This document shows, piece after piece, positions 49,700 to 58,699 of a DNA stretch of 64,000 nt. How positions within the stretch are numbered: position 1 is the first letter of the stretch; each line of letters starts with the position of its first letter. The position numbers and the translations under genes are program-made. Source of the stretch: Leadbettera azotonutricia ZAS-9 (lineage in GTDB: Bacteria; Spirochaetota; Spirochaetia; Treponematales; Breznakiellaceae); NCBI RefSeq assembly GCF_000214355.1, contig NC_015577.1, positions 2,533,389-2,597,388 on the forward strand. Direction: 5' to 3'. The notes beneath the pieces were generated by a model, which saw only the letters and a program-made list of their open reading frames with translations, was not told the origin of the DNA and searched no databases.

Positions 49700-51637
49700 C
49701 TATAAAACCACGTTGAAATAGAGGGCTGTCGTATAGGGTATGCCATCCCGCACAACCTGTACTGTCAGTTCATGGCCGTTCCTTATGCTGTAATCCGCAG
49801 CGTCAAGGGTTATAGTCCAGACGCCCACCGCAAAAACTGCCGAAAGAGGAGGAGGATCGTTGCCATTAACCTTATACCCAACCGACGTATAAAGACCGGA
49901 TGGGGCGCGAACCTTCACAAGGGCTGTCTTTACCGCGCCCGTTTTGGACAGCGTCAAGGTCTGCCCTGAAGACGGCGGGGGATCAATTTCAATCTGTATG
50001 TCTTCGTCTCCGGGGCCTACAGAAATACTGCCCCACTGCGTTACCGTAAGGGTATAGGTTTTGTGGTTTTCTCCGTCTTCCGACGTAACAATAACAGTGG
50101 CGGACGCAGAACCTAAGGCCAGGCTCAGGGTTCCCGAAGCGGAAGCAGCGTCCGAAGCAACGACAATACCCTCTGTACTGCTGCTTATCCGTGCGTTGCT
50201 CCCGCTTGTTACCAATGCGTTTAGCGTGACCGATCCAACAGAGGAGGGTACTTCAAGGGTATAATCCCTGCCGGAACTATCCGGAATAAATGGGGGGGTC
50301 AGGGGGTAACCAGCCGCCCCAAAGGCCCCAAGGGTTGCTGTATTGTTCAGTACCGTAACATTAAAACTGGTAGAAAGGGCGGCGGGAATGGGGCTTCCCT
50401 TCCCTCTTACGGTTACCGGTATTGCCGTCCCTGCTGCGCTGCTGTCAAAGGCATAATTAAAATTGCCAGAATCAAGGATTACGGGCGTTTCCGTGGTGTC
50501 GGTTCCGGTTATTTCGATACCGGCGGTGTTCAGATTTTCGCCTATCTTGTATGCCGTCCTATCGGGGTTCTTTGTAACGGCGATGCTGGCCAGCGCGGCG
50601 TTTGTTACCGTAACCTGATACGGAATTTGAGCATTATCAAGGCCGGTCAGAACCAAGGTACGGGATGTTGTAAAATCCATCTGGCTTGTCGGGCTGTATC
50701 CATTCCCCACATATTCCACCACCGGCGCCGGCAGACCGGAAAGATCGGCGCCGTAGGGTACAGTTACCTGAATGGTCTTTGGGGACGGGGCGTTGTTTAT
50801 CATACCGTAATAGGTCCTTCCGTTAATGATAAACTTGAATATCTCTATTCCCGAACCGCCTGAAATAGCGCTTTTCCGTATTACGCTAAGGGTATAGGTT
50901 TCGAGATTTTCTCCGTCTTCCGAGATAACGGTAACAGCAGCGTATGCGGAACCGGAGGCCATGCTCAGGGTTCCCGAAGCGGAAGCGGCGTCCGAAGCAA
51001 CGACAATGCCCTCTGTACTGCTGCTTATCCGCGCATTGCTCCCGCTTGTTACCGACGCGTTTAGCGCAACCGACTCGACAGACGAGGACACTTCAAGGGA
51101 ATAATTCCTGACTGCGCTTTCCGGGACAAATGCGGGGTTCAGGGAAAAACCGGAAACCACAAAGGCCCCCAGGGTTGCTGTATCGTTCAGTTCCGTAACG
51201 TTGACAAGCTTCCATTCGCCCGCATTGCGGTTGCCGGACTTATCCAGGGTAACAAGACGGAAAAAATAGACCGTGTCGGGCGAAATGGTAAGAGCCAAGG
51301 TATAGGCCCCTTGTTCGCCGGGGAGCAGGCCGTTTAGCAGGATAGGCGCCAGGGCTTCGCCGTCCATGGGGGTCGGGGGCGCCTCCCCGTCCCCGGCTGC
51401 CGGGGCTATGACGATTTCGATTTCCATGGCGGTAAAATCAGGATCATCGGGATTAATCCAGTGAAGGTCAAAACCGGCGGGTATTTTATTGACTTGCGTA
51501 ATATCCACTGCCCCGGGGGCCTGCGTATCGGGGTTTACCGTCAAAAAACCGCCCCGGCAGGCGCCAAAAAGAGCGAGAACCAGCCCCAGAACGCAAACCA
51601 GGGGCGAAAAGTACTTTGGGATGAAATACTTTTTCAT
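49700..51637 (-). CDS. Cadherin-like/Ig-like domain surface lipoprotein
   Basis: 645 residues from ATG 51637, with lipobox LFGAC (Cys27). After a fibronectin-like first domain (LHWINPDDPDFTAMEIEI), two cadherin-like beta-sandwich domains occur (FVPESAVRNYSLEVSSSV and FIPDSSGRDYTLEVPSSV). Between them lie a DUF5018-like stretch and a bacterial Ig-like segment (NPDRTAYKIGENLNTAGIEITG). A C-terminal beta domain closes it. Start alternatives at 51655 and 51682 exist; 51655 has TATATT five bases before it. Likely a surface adhesin or glycan-binding scaffold, first gene of the block, 19 bp before the LRR gene. Confidence 0.85.
   Translation of the reverse strand: MKKYFIPKYFSPLVCVLGLVLALFGACRGGFLTVNPDTQAPGAVDITQVNKIPAGFDLHWINPDDPDFTAMEIEIVIAPAAGDGEAPPTPMDGEALAPILLNGLLPGEQGAYTLALTISPDTVYFFRLVTLDKSGNRNAGEWKLVNVTELNDTATLGAFVVSGFSLNPAFVPESAVRNYSLEVSSSVESVALNASVTSGSNARISSSTEGIVVASDAASASGTLSMASGSAYAAVTVISEDGENLETYTLSVIRKSAISGGSGIEIFKFIINGRTYYGMINNAPSPKTIQVTVPYGADLSGLPAPVVEYVGNGYSPTSQMDFTTSRTLVLTGLDNAQIPYQVTVTNAALASIAVTKNPDRTAYKIGENLNTAGIEITGTDTTETPVILDSGNFNYAFDSSAAGTAIPVTVRGKGSPIPAALSTSFNVTVLNNTATLGAFGAAGYPLTPPFIPDSSGRDYTLEVPSSVGSVTLNALVTSGSNARISSSTEGIVVASDAASASGTLSLALGSASATVIVTSEDGENHKTYTLTVTQWGSISVGPGDEDIQIEIDPPPSSGQTLTLSKTGAVKTALVKVRAPSGLYTSVGYKVNGNDPPPLSAVFAVGVWTITLDAADYSIRNGHELTVQVVRDGIPYTTALYFNVVL
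50041..50350 (-). repeat. Duplicated cadherin-like module, copy B
   Basis: 310 bp that match 50881-51190 at a constant offset of exactly 840 bp without gaps in my reading. The central part (SGSNARISSSTEGIVVASDA) is almost identical in both, which points to a recent duplication or gene conversion inside one gene. Confidence 0.85.
50881..51190 (-). repeat. Duplicated cadherin-like module, copy A
   Basis: Partner of 50041-50350; same length and register. It encodes the first cadherin-like domain of the lipoprotein. Confidence 0.85.
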
Positions 51638-51747
51638 TCTATAATAGTCCTTCATTATACAATATATCACGCTTTTTTGCATAAATCACGTATTTCTTGA
51701 TAGTATTTCTTGAATCTTATTTCAACAAAGCCGAAAAGGGCCCTGCT

Positions 51748-53145
51748 TTACAGGGCTTCTGTTTCTTTTTTGGCGATAAAGCGGTACAGGATGCCCAGGC
51801 TGAAAAGCAGGAGGCCCGCAATTACCATGATGAACTGCTTGTTTCCAATCGAAAAGCTGAAAACTTCCAGTTTTAACGAACCAGTACCGGCAACAAAGAC
51901 AGAACCGCAAAAAAGCCCCAGCATGGCCATAAAGCTGTTAAAGCCCGCGTAAAAAGCAAGGAAATCCGTCCTCCCCTCTTCGGGCAGCTTGTAAAAAGGC
52001 AGATTGGAAGTAACGATGCTCACCCCGGGAATAATCGAGAAATAGTAGATCATCGCCGCTGTATAAAGGTAGACATAATTATCCCTGCTCACAAAGGGCA
52101 GCATAAAATAATGGAAAGAAACCAAAAGCAGGGAGAGCGAAATCGTTTTGAACCAGGAGCTGTTCCTGATTATATGGTTCCATACAGGAATGGCAAAAAG
52201 CATGATAGGTACCGAAAGGAAATTGACTACACCCAGGTAAGAGAAAGGGGCCACAACATCGTTTACCAGGTAGGAGCTATAGTACATGCCCGGGATATTG
52301 GCAAAGAAACTGTAGAGCCCTGTAAGCAATGTGCATATCATAAACTCCTTGTTCCTTAAAGGGAGGAAGATATTAATGCGCGGATGGGGATCGCCGCCGG
52401 GCTCTTCGGAACCAGGCTCGTCGAATTCATGGACATGGCAGTGGGCGTAAATCTCAAGGGCAGCAAAGAAGAGGCCGATGATACGCACCGCCGTAATCCC
52501 CGCGAAGAGGCTTCCGCTGCTCCTGAAAAAATCCACCACATAGCCGCCAATCAGTATAAACACATAGATACAGATATTTATCAGCAGATTGAGGACCGAA
52601 AAAAAGTCCGCCCTGGATTCCTCGGGGATGGAGCGTATGTGCAGCACCGAATAGCCAGGCGCTGCCAGGGCGTTTATCAGATTCGCAAAGACCGTTGCCG
52701 CAAGGAGCAAGCCTACCCTAAAACCATCTTCCCCCGGCACAAGGGGGATAAGCCCTATGACAACAATAAAAAACGTGTAATAGACGATCCGTGTCGCCAG
52801 GAGCACGAGCTTTTTGCGCTTAAAGCGGTTCAGGAGGAGGGGGCTTAAAATCTGGAAAATATTGCAGAATTGTATAAGGGTGGTGAGTACGCCCAGGAGC
52901 ACATCGCTTACATGGATAATCGCATAGAGGCCAACCAGGAAGTTGCCCCCCGCCATGTTCCCCGCGATATTGGCCGCGCCGTTCCACACAAGTATGTACT
53001 TCCGGGAATCCGCTTCAACAGAGCCGCCCGAAACAAGCCGCCTTACCCAGCGTGTTTTGCCGTTTAAGAGCTTGAACAGATTTTCCAGAGGGCGGCGGCG
53101 TTTTGTAAGCCATACGGGCCAAAAAGCCCCAGTTCTCATACTCAT
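51748..53145 (-). CDS. MFS-like multi-pass transporter
   Basis: 465 residues, about 12 membrane helices, with basic loops such as NRFKRKKLVLLATR after the second or third helix and a charged central loop (HVHEFDEPGSEEPGGDPHPR). The overall layout is that of the major facilitator superfamily, possibly the less-studied group seen in spirochaetes and clostridia; the substrate is unknown. The N-terminal about 45 residues are basic and hydrophilic. Two in-frame ATGs (53145, 53139) have no ribosome site. Divergent from paaK copy 2 across a 127-bp AT-rich gap in which TAAACTCTA occurs twice. Confidence 0.82.
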   Translation of the reverse strand: MSMRTGAFWPVWLTKRRRPLENLFKLLNGKTRWVRRLVSGGSVEADSRKYILVWNGAANIAGNMAGGNFLVGLYAIIHVSDVLLGVLTTLIQFCNIFQILSPLLLNRFKRKKLVLLATRIVYYTFFIVVIGLIPLVPGEDGFRVGLLLAATVFANLINALAAPGYSVLHIRSIPEESRADFFSVLNLLINICIYVFILIGGYVVDFFRSSGSLFAGITAVRIIGLFFAALEIYAHCHVHEFDEPGSEEPGGDPHPRINIFLPLRNKEFMICTLLTGLYSFFANIPGMYYSSYLVNDVVAPFSYLGVVNFLSVPIMLFAIPVWNHIIRNSSWFKTISLSLLLVSFHYFMLPFVSRDNYVYLYTAAMIYYFSIIPGVSIVTSNLPFYKLPEEGRTDFLAFYAGFNSFMAMLGLFCGSVFVAGTGSLKLEVFSFSIGNKQFIMVIAGLLLFSLGILYRFIAKKETEAL

Positions 53146-53272
53146 AAGATGCGCATTGCTTCTCGATAAACTCTAGCAAGCCTTATAATTAATGTCTAGT
53201 TAAAAAGCCCGGTTTATGTTAAACTCTATTCTGATTTTTTGAATTTACTTACACTTTAATAAGGAAGTTGTC

Positions 53273-54574
53273 ATGATCTTCAATCCAGCGCAAGAATGTA
53301 TGGACAATGAAGCCAGAAAAAAACTCCAGCTGGCTAACCTCAAAAACCTGGTGGAAATGCTCTACACCAGCGTGCCTTTCTACAAAAATAAGATGGATAG
53401 CCTGGGCGTAAAGCCCACGGACATCCACAGCCTCAAGGACATCGAAAGACTGCCCTTCACCACCAAAGACGATCTCCGGGAAAATTATCCCCACGGCCTG
53501 CGGGCCTGTCCCAAAGACCGCATCGTGGAAGTCCACATGAGTTCGGGCACCACCGGCAAACCCGTGGTGGATGAATACACCATGAAGGATATAGACATCT
53601 GGCGGGAATCCATGTCCCGCACCATGGCCGCAGGGGGCTGTACCAAGGACGACATAGTCCAGAACTGCTACGGTTACGGCCTTTTTACCGGCGGGCCCGG
53701 CGCCCACTACGGCGCCCTCAATATCGGCGCTACGGTTCTCCCCATGTCATCGGGCAACACCGCCAGGCAGCTTATGGTCATGCAGGATTTTGACACTACC
53801 ATGCTCACCTGCACCCCCTCCTACGCCCTCTACATGGCGGAGGAAGCAGCCGACGCCGGCATAGACCTCCACAAGCTTCCCATCTCCAAAGGCTGCTTCG
53901 GCGCAGAGCCCTGGAGCGAGAACATGAGGAAGGAAATCGAAAAACGCTACGGCATGAAGGCCTACGACATTTACGGCCTCACCGAGATAATAGGCCCCGG
54001 AGTTTCCTTCGAGTGCGAAGCCCAGGACGGCCTCCACGTCAACGAAGATTTCTTCTACCCCGAAATCATCGATCCCCAGACCGGGAAGGTCCTGCCCGAC
54101 GGCGAAAAAGGCGAACTCGTGTTCACCACCCTTACCAAGGAAGGCACTCCCCTGCTCCGCTACAGAACCCGGGACATCACCTTCTTCCAGAGGGAATCCT
54201 GTTCCTGCGGCAGAACCACAGTCCGCATGCACCGCCTGTTCGGCCGTACCGACGACATGCTCATCATCAGGGGGGTTAACGTGTTCCCCAGCCAAATCGA
54301 GCAGGCCCTCATCGAAATCGAAGGCACCGAACCCCAGTACCTCATCATCGTTAACCGCGGCGAGTCCCACCTTGACGACGTGGAGCTTCAGGTTGAGGTC
54401 AAGAAGGAATTCTTCACCGACGAGACCAGGGGCCTCGAAGCCCTGAGGGCAAAAATCGAGGGGGTCATGAAGAGCAAGCTCCAGATTGGGGTTAAGGTAA
54501 AGCTCGTGGAGCCCAAAACCATAGAAAGATCCATAGGAAAAGCCAAAAGGGTTATTGATAACCGGAAAATATAG
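53273..54574 (+). CDS. Phenylacetate-CoA ligase, copy 2
   Basis: 433 residues, same family as the 43338-44651 copy but clearly diverged. Signatures: MSSGTTGKPVVDEYT, DIYGLTEIIGPGVSFECEAQDGLHVNEDFF, YRTRDITFF, CSCGRT and GRTDDMLIIRGVNVFPSQIEQ. AAGGAAGTTGTC precedes the ATG. It is followed by a tandem-ACT protein, a pairing seen in many anaerobes that handle aromatic acids. Different substrate from copy 1 (for example indole-acetate or hydroxyphenylacetate) is possible. Confidence 0.94.
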   Translation: MIFNPAQECMDNEARKKLQLANLKNLVEMLYTSVPFYKNKMDSLGVKPTDIHSLKDIERLPFTTKDDLRENYPHGLRACPKDRIVEVHMSSGTTGKPVVDEYTMKDIDIWRESMSRTMAAGGCTKDDIVQNCYGYGLFTGGPGAHYGALNIGATVLPMSSGNTARQLMVMQDFDTTMLTCTPSYALYMAEEAADAGIDLHKLPISKGCFGAEPWSENMRKEIEKRYGMKAYDIYGLTEIIGPGVSFECEAQDGLHVNEDFFYPEIIDPQTGKVLPDGEKGELVFTTLTKEGTPLLRYRTRDITFFQRESCSCGRTTVRMHRLFGRTDDMLIIRGVNVFPSQIEQALIEIEGTEPQYLIIVNRGESHLDDVELQVEVKKEFFTDETRGLEALRAKIEGVMKSKLQIGVKVKLVEPKTIERSIGKAKRVIDNRKI

Positions 54575-54582
54575 TTTATAAT

Positions 54583-54641
54583 AGGAGAAAGGTCATGCGA
54601 AACTTCGTTTCGCTTCGATTATCGTAGCGGCTAACGCCGCT
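54583..54641 (+). promoter_or_regulatory. Possible leader peptide and paired hairpins before the ACT gene
   Basis: AGGAGAAAGG (54583-54592) is followed by a ten-codon frame, ATG 54595 to TAG 54627, reading MRNFVSLRLS. A perfect hairpin GCGAAAC-TTC-GTTTCGC (54597-54613) lies inside it. A second perfect one, AGCGGC-TAAC-GCCGCT (54626-54641), begins at its stop codon and ends five bases before the ribosome site of the ACT gene. This layout could couple translation of the short frame to the ACT and glgA genes. Alternatively the block is a small repetitive element. Confidence 0.4.
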
Positions 54642-54656
54642 TATAAAGAGGTTATT

Positions 54657-55073
54657 ATGGAAATAAAGCAGATTTCTGTTTTTCTTGAGAATAAAGCGGG
54701 CCGTCTCGGCGAAGTCACCAAAACCCTGGCCGATGCGGGCATCAACATCAGGGCCATTTCCCTGGCCGACACGGCAGACTTCGGCATACTGCGCCTCATC
54801 GTCAACAAGAACGACGAAGCCGTCAAAGCCCTGAATGCCGCAGGCTTTACCACGAGGATTTTGGAAGTGGTGGCTGTGGAGGTCGAAGACAGCCCCGGCA
54901 GCCTCGCCCGCGTAATGGAGCTTTTCCAGAAATCCAAAGTGAACATCGAATACCTCTATGCCTCCCTCGAAGGCAAAGCCGGAAAGGCCGTGGTCATTTT
55001 CAAGCTTGAGGATCATGCCAAGGGTCTTGAGCTCATCAAGCAAAACGGCCTCTCCATGGCCGAGGCCTTCTAG
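54657..55073 (+). CDS. Tandem ACT-domain protein
   Basis: 138 residues with two ACT domains (about 1-66 and 70-138; ISVFLENKAGRLGEVTKTLADAGINIRAIS and VAVEVEDSPGSLARVMELFQKSKVNIEYLY). Both carry the Gly-rich turn that binds amino acids. Such proteins next to PaaK are thought to sense amino acids. No catalytic domain. AGAGG precedes the ATG. glgA starts one base after its stop. Confidence 0.92.
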   Translation: MEIKQISVFLENKAGRLGEVTKTLADAGINIRAISLADTADFGILRLIVNKNDEAVKALNAAGFTTRILEVVAVEVEDSPGSLARVMELFQKSKVNIEYLYASLEGKAGKAVVIFKLEDHAKGLELIKQNGLSMAEAF

Positions 55074-55074
55074 G

Positions 55075-56562
55075 ATGAAGATCCTCATGGCCGCAAGCGA
55101 GGCGGTTCCTTTCGCCAAGACAGGCGGCCTTGCGGACGTGGTTTCCGCCCTTGCCCTTGCCCTTGCGAAGCAGGGCCATGAGATACGGATAATCATTCCC
55201 CGCTACTACAGCGTGGACAGAACCAGGCTCACGGCCCTGGAAGGCGCCCTCGGCGTTCCCATGGGCGGGGGGGAGGAATGGTGCGAAGTGCTCACCGCCA
55301 CCCTCCCCGGCAGCCCAAAGAACAATCCCATTGAGGTCTACTTCATCGATCACGAAAAGTATTTCGGCAGGGACGGCATTTACGGCATCCCCTCGGAGCC
55401 TGATTTCCTCGACAACCCAAGGCGTTTTACATTCTTTTCAAGGGCAGTTTTTCAGGTTTGCAGAAAGACAGGCTGGTTCCCCGATGTGGTCCACGCCCAC
55501 GACTGGCCCGCCGCTTTGGTTCCGGTCTTCCTCAAATACGCGGAACGCAAGGGAGGTTTCGAGAAAACCGTCTCGGTCCTGACCATTCACAATCTGGGCT
55601 ATCAGGGCATATACCACAAAGACAATTATAACCACACCGGTATGGGCTGGGAGATCTTTTACAATGCGGGCTTCGACGACTGGAACATGATGAACCTCCT
55701 CAAAGCGGGCCTTTGTTCAGCCGACACCATCAACACTGTCTCGCCCCACTATGCGGAAGAAACAAAAACCCAGCATTACGGCTTCAGGCTGGACGGCATA
55801 CTCCGCTACCGGGCCGAAGATTACCGGGGCATACTCAACGGCATAGACACGGACCTTTGGAACCCCAGGACAGACAAGCTCATCCCCCAAACCTACAGCG
55901 AAAAAGATATGGCTGGAAAACTCAAGGCCAAGGAAGCCCTTCAAAAAGCCTATGATCTCCCCCCTGATCCCAAAGTCCCCATCATAGGACTCATCTCCCG
56001 CCTCACAGGCCAAAAAGGGGTGGGCGAGCTTTTCGGCCCCTCCTTCGGTTCAGCCTATTCCTTCTGCAGGGACATGAACCTCCAGTTTGCCATACTTGGC
56101 ACAGGCGAAGCCTGGTGCGAAAACGAACTCCGCAGCCTGTCTTCAAGGCTTTCCAATTTGAAGGCGAAAATCGGCTATGACGAAAGCATGAGCCACCTTG
56201 TCGAAGCAGGAAGCGACTTCTTCCTCATGCCCAGCCGTTACGAGCCTTCGGGCCTCAACCAGATGTACTCCCTCAACTACGGCACCATCCCCATAGTGCG
56301 CAACACCGGCGGCCTCACGGACACGATAGAAAACTTCAACCAGGAAACAGGCGCCGGTACGGGCTTCATGTTCGACGATCCCACCCCCAATGCCATCTAC
56401 AACACCGTAGGCTGGGCCGTCTGGGCCTGGTACAACCGCCGTCCCCAGATCGAAGCCATGCGCATACGCGGCATGTCCCAGGACTTCTCCTGGGCTAAAT
56501 CCGCCAAACAATATATCGAAATGTACGAATGGACCCGGAAGAAGCAGGGGATAACAAAATAG
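55075..56562 (+). CDS. glgA: Glycogen synthase
   Basis: 495 residues, GT5 family, ADP-glucose (or UDP-glucose) dependent. N-terminal KILMAASEAVPFAKTGGLADVV contains the KTGGL substrate motif. HAHDWPAALVPVFLKY, LTIHNLGYQG, the PLIGLISRLTGQKG-type region (PIIGLISRLTGQKG) and PSRYEPSGLNQMYSLNYGTIPIVRNTGGLTDT are all present. The frame extends upstream into the ACT gene, but ATG 55075 (GGATG after the ACT stop) is the family start. Coupling to ACT/paaK is unusual and may reflect operon convenience. Confidence 0.96.
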   Translation: MKILMAASEAVPFAKTGGLADVVSALALALAKQGHEIRIIIPRYYSVDRTRLTALEGALGVPMGGGEEWCEVLTATLPGSPKNNPIEVYFIDHEKYFGRDGIYGIPSEPDFLDNPRRFTFFSRAVFQVCRKTGWFPDVVHAHDWPAALVPVFLKYAERKGGFEKTVSVLTIHNLGYQGIYHKDNYNHTGMGWEIFYNAGFDDWNMMNLLKAGLCSADTINTVSPHYAEETKTQHYGFRLDGILRYRAEDYRGILNGIDTDLWNPRTDKLIPQTYSEKDMAGKLKAKEALQKAYDLPPDPKVPIIGLISRLTGQKGVGELFGPSFGSAYSFCRDMNLQFAILGTGEAWCENELRSLSSRLSNLKAKIGYDESMSHLVEAGSDFFLMPSRYEPSGLNQMYSLNYGTIPIVRNTGGLTDTIENFNQETGAGTGFMFDDPTPNAIYNTVGWAVWAWYNRRPQIEAMRIRGMSQDFSWAKSAKQYIEMYEWTRKKQGITK

Positions 56563-56566
56563 ACTA

Positions 56567-58120
56567 TTAAGGCGTCACTCCGCCTGTAACGGTCAGCCTT
56601 CCATCCAATGCGGGGCTTATGGTTCCGCCTTCGGATTTAATGTATTCCCCGACCACATACGAAAGAAGCAGGCTCGTGTTGAAGGGGTCTACGGCTTTCT
56701 TCATGACTTCGTAACCATCGCCGCCCCCCAGAATATAGTCGTTGGTACAGAAACGATACGTCCTGTTGGGATCAACAGGCTGTCCGCCTATGGTGAGGTT
56801 TTTTATTACACCATCGCCTACGGTTTTATCGATGGTGAAGCGCACTTCTTTGGAAAATTGGGGGAAGCCGCCTGCGCCCTGGGGGATAGTGGCGATAAAG
56901 TTGAAGAGTTCGAGAATCTCCTGGCCTTTAAGGCTTGCAATAAAGAGATAATTTTCAAAGGGGAGTATGGTGAGGATCAGTTCCTGAGTGATAGGACCTT
57001 TGGGGAGTTCGGCCCTGATGTTGCCGCCGTTGTGGAAGGTAAAGTCCACCGTTTGATTGTACACGGTTTTGAAGTACCAGGAGTTGGCATCGGTGATCAT
57101 GTTCCCAAGGGCAGTCTCCTGGTAGCGGGTAAGACGGTTCCCGAAGATGAAGGTATCCGCCGCCTGGCCCACCACTTCCTTGAGGCTCTTGCTGGCCTGT
57201 TCAATGTAGGGAGCGAGCATCTTGGCAACTTCGGCGTCAGGGGCGATCTCGATGGGCTTCCAGGCGAAATTGGCGAGCTTGCCGTTCTGAACGGTGAGCT
57301 TGCCATGGCCTACATATTTTCCCCATTCATTGGCTGAAACGATATAAGTGGAACCTGCTTTGATGGGGGCTTCCATATACGTATGGGAATGGCCGTCCAC
57401 GATGATGTCGATGCCGGGAATCGCCGCGGCAAGTTCGGGGGAAATGATATGATCCGGCGCTTCCTTTACATTTCCGATGTGGGAAACCCCGATAACGATA
57501 TCCACCTTCTCCCGGTTGCGCAGGATGTTTACCACTTCACGGGCAGCGTCAATCTCATTGATAAAGCTAAGGCTCTTGTCGGGGCTGGCGATGATCTTGG
57601 TTCGCAGGGTAGTGATACCAAAGATACCCACGGTAAAGCCGTCGTACTTCTTTACGAGGTACTGGTTGCCCCCCAGGTACTTGCCGTCGGAAGTTTTAAT
57701 ATTGGACGAGACAAAGGGGAATTTGGCCTGCCCGATTTGCTTGACCAGTTTTGCCTGATTGCCGTCGAATTCATGATTGCCGAAGATCCCCGCGTCATAA
57801 CCCATGATATTGTAGCCAAAAATATCAGGTTCCGCGGCAAACATATTGGAAAGGGCGCTGCCTGTATTAATGTCTCCGGCGTCCAGAAGGAGCACCTGGG
57901 GATTGGTTGCCTTTACCGCTTTGATGTAGGCTGCGACTTCAGCCAGCCCGCCTTTGCCGCCATTGGGCAGTAAGGCCCCGTGGTGATCGTTGGTGTGGAG
58001 CAGCACAAGTTCGTAGCTTTTGGCTGCGCCGGGCGCTTCACGGGCAGGTTCGGCAAAAAGCGGAAAGGTCAGCAGCGCTGCCAACGCCGCAATGGCAATC
58101 AACTTAAAAACACTTTTCAT
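56567..58120 (-). CDS. 5'-nucleotidase / UshA-family exported phosphoesterase
   Basis: 517 residues with a signal peptide (about 1-23, FPLFA-EPA). Metallophosphatase motifs: LLHTNDHHGALLPN, LLDAGDINTGSALS, GIFGNHEFDGN and VDGHSHTYM. The C-terminal substrate-binding domain has FTFHNGGNIRAELPKGPIT and ANDY-like region RFCTNDYILGGGDGY. It hydrolyses extracellular or periplasmic nucleotides or UDP-sugars for salvage. AGGAGG precedes the ATG. Convergent with glgA (4 bp gap). Confidence 0.95.
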   Translation of the reverse strand: MKSVFKLIAIAALAALLTFPLFAEPAREAPGAAKSYELVLLHTNDHHGALLPNGGKGGLAEVAAYIKAVKATNPQVLLLDAGDINTGSALSNMFAAEPDIFGYNIMGYDAGIFGNHEFDGNQAKLVKQIGQAKFPFVSSNIKTSDGKYLGGNQYLVKKYDGFTVGIFGITTLRTKIIASPDKSLSFINEIDAAREVVNILRNREKVDIVIGVSHIGNVKEAPDHIISPELAAAIPGIDIIVDGHSHTYMEAPIKAGSTYIVSANEWGKYVGHGKLTVQNGKLANFAWKPIEIAPDAEVAKMLAPYIEQASKSLKEVVGQAADTFIFGNRLTRYQETALGNMITDANSWYFKTVYNQTVDFTFHNGGNIRAELPKGPITQELILTILPFENYLFIASLKGQEILELFNFIATIPQGAGGFPQFSKEVRFTIDKTVGDGVIKNLTIGGQPVDPNRTYRFCTNDYILGGGDGYEVMKKAVDPFNTSLLLSYVVGEYIKSEGGTISPALDGRLTVTGGVTP

Positions 58121-58172
58121 TATTTCCTCCTGAATGAAAATTAGTGAATGGATTCAACTTGAGTATATAAAT

Positions 58173-58658
58173 TTACATCTTTGATGTCTCTACCGTAAGA
58201 TCCGCGGCGGCGGCGGCGGTAAATTTTAGAAAATCTCCCGGCGCAAGGAAAATCTGACAGCCCCGTATACCGGCGCTGATTCCTATATAATCAAAGAGTT
58301 CGGCAGTCTCTTCGATAAAGGTGGGGAAAGTTTTCTTCATGCCTATGGGGGAACAGCCGCCCCGCACATAACCGGTGAGGGGCTGAAGCTCTTTGATGGG
58401 TATGAGATCGATCTTCTTCTCCCCGCTGAGACGGGCTGCTTTTTTAAGATCCAGTTCTTCCGCTGCGGGTATGCAAAAAACAAAATGATTTCCCGACACT
58501 CCCCGGAGCACCAGGGTTTTGAATATCTGTTCCCCGGGCATGCCTAAAAGTTCCACCGCATGTACAGCGGAAAGATCGCTTTCATCAACTTCATATTCTT
58601 TTACAGTGTATTGAATTCCTGCGGCGTCAAGAAGCCGCATGGCATTGGTCTTTTGCAT
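58173..58658 (-). CDS. ybaK: YbaK/EbsC-family Cys-tRNA(Pro) deacylase
   Basis: 161 residues. The family pattern is clear: QIFKTLVLRGV, VIPA-like region FCIPAAEELDLKKAARLSGEKK, GYVRGGCSPIGMKK and FIEET. It clears cysteine mischarged on tRNA-Pro. GGAG precedes the ATG. A DUF362 gene ends 41 bp upstream, so the two may share a transcript. Confidence 0.93.
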   Translation of the reverse strand: MQKTNAMRLLDAAGIQYTVKEYEVDESDLSAVHAVELLGMPGEQIFKTLVLRGVSGNHFVFCIPAAEELDLKKAARLSGEKKIDLIPIKELQPLTGYVRGGCSPIGMKKTFPTFIEETAELFDYIGISAGIRGCQIFLAPGDFLKFTAAAAADLTVETSKM

Positions 58659-58699
58659 AAACGCTCCAATAATTTACATCATATAGTTGTTTTATTTGT

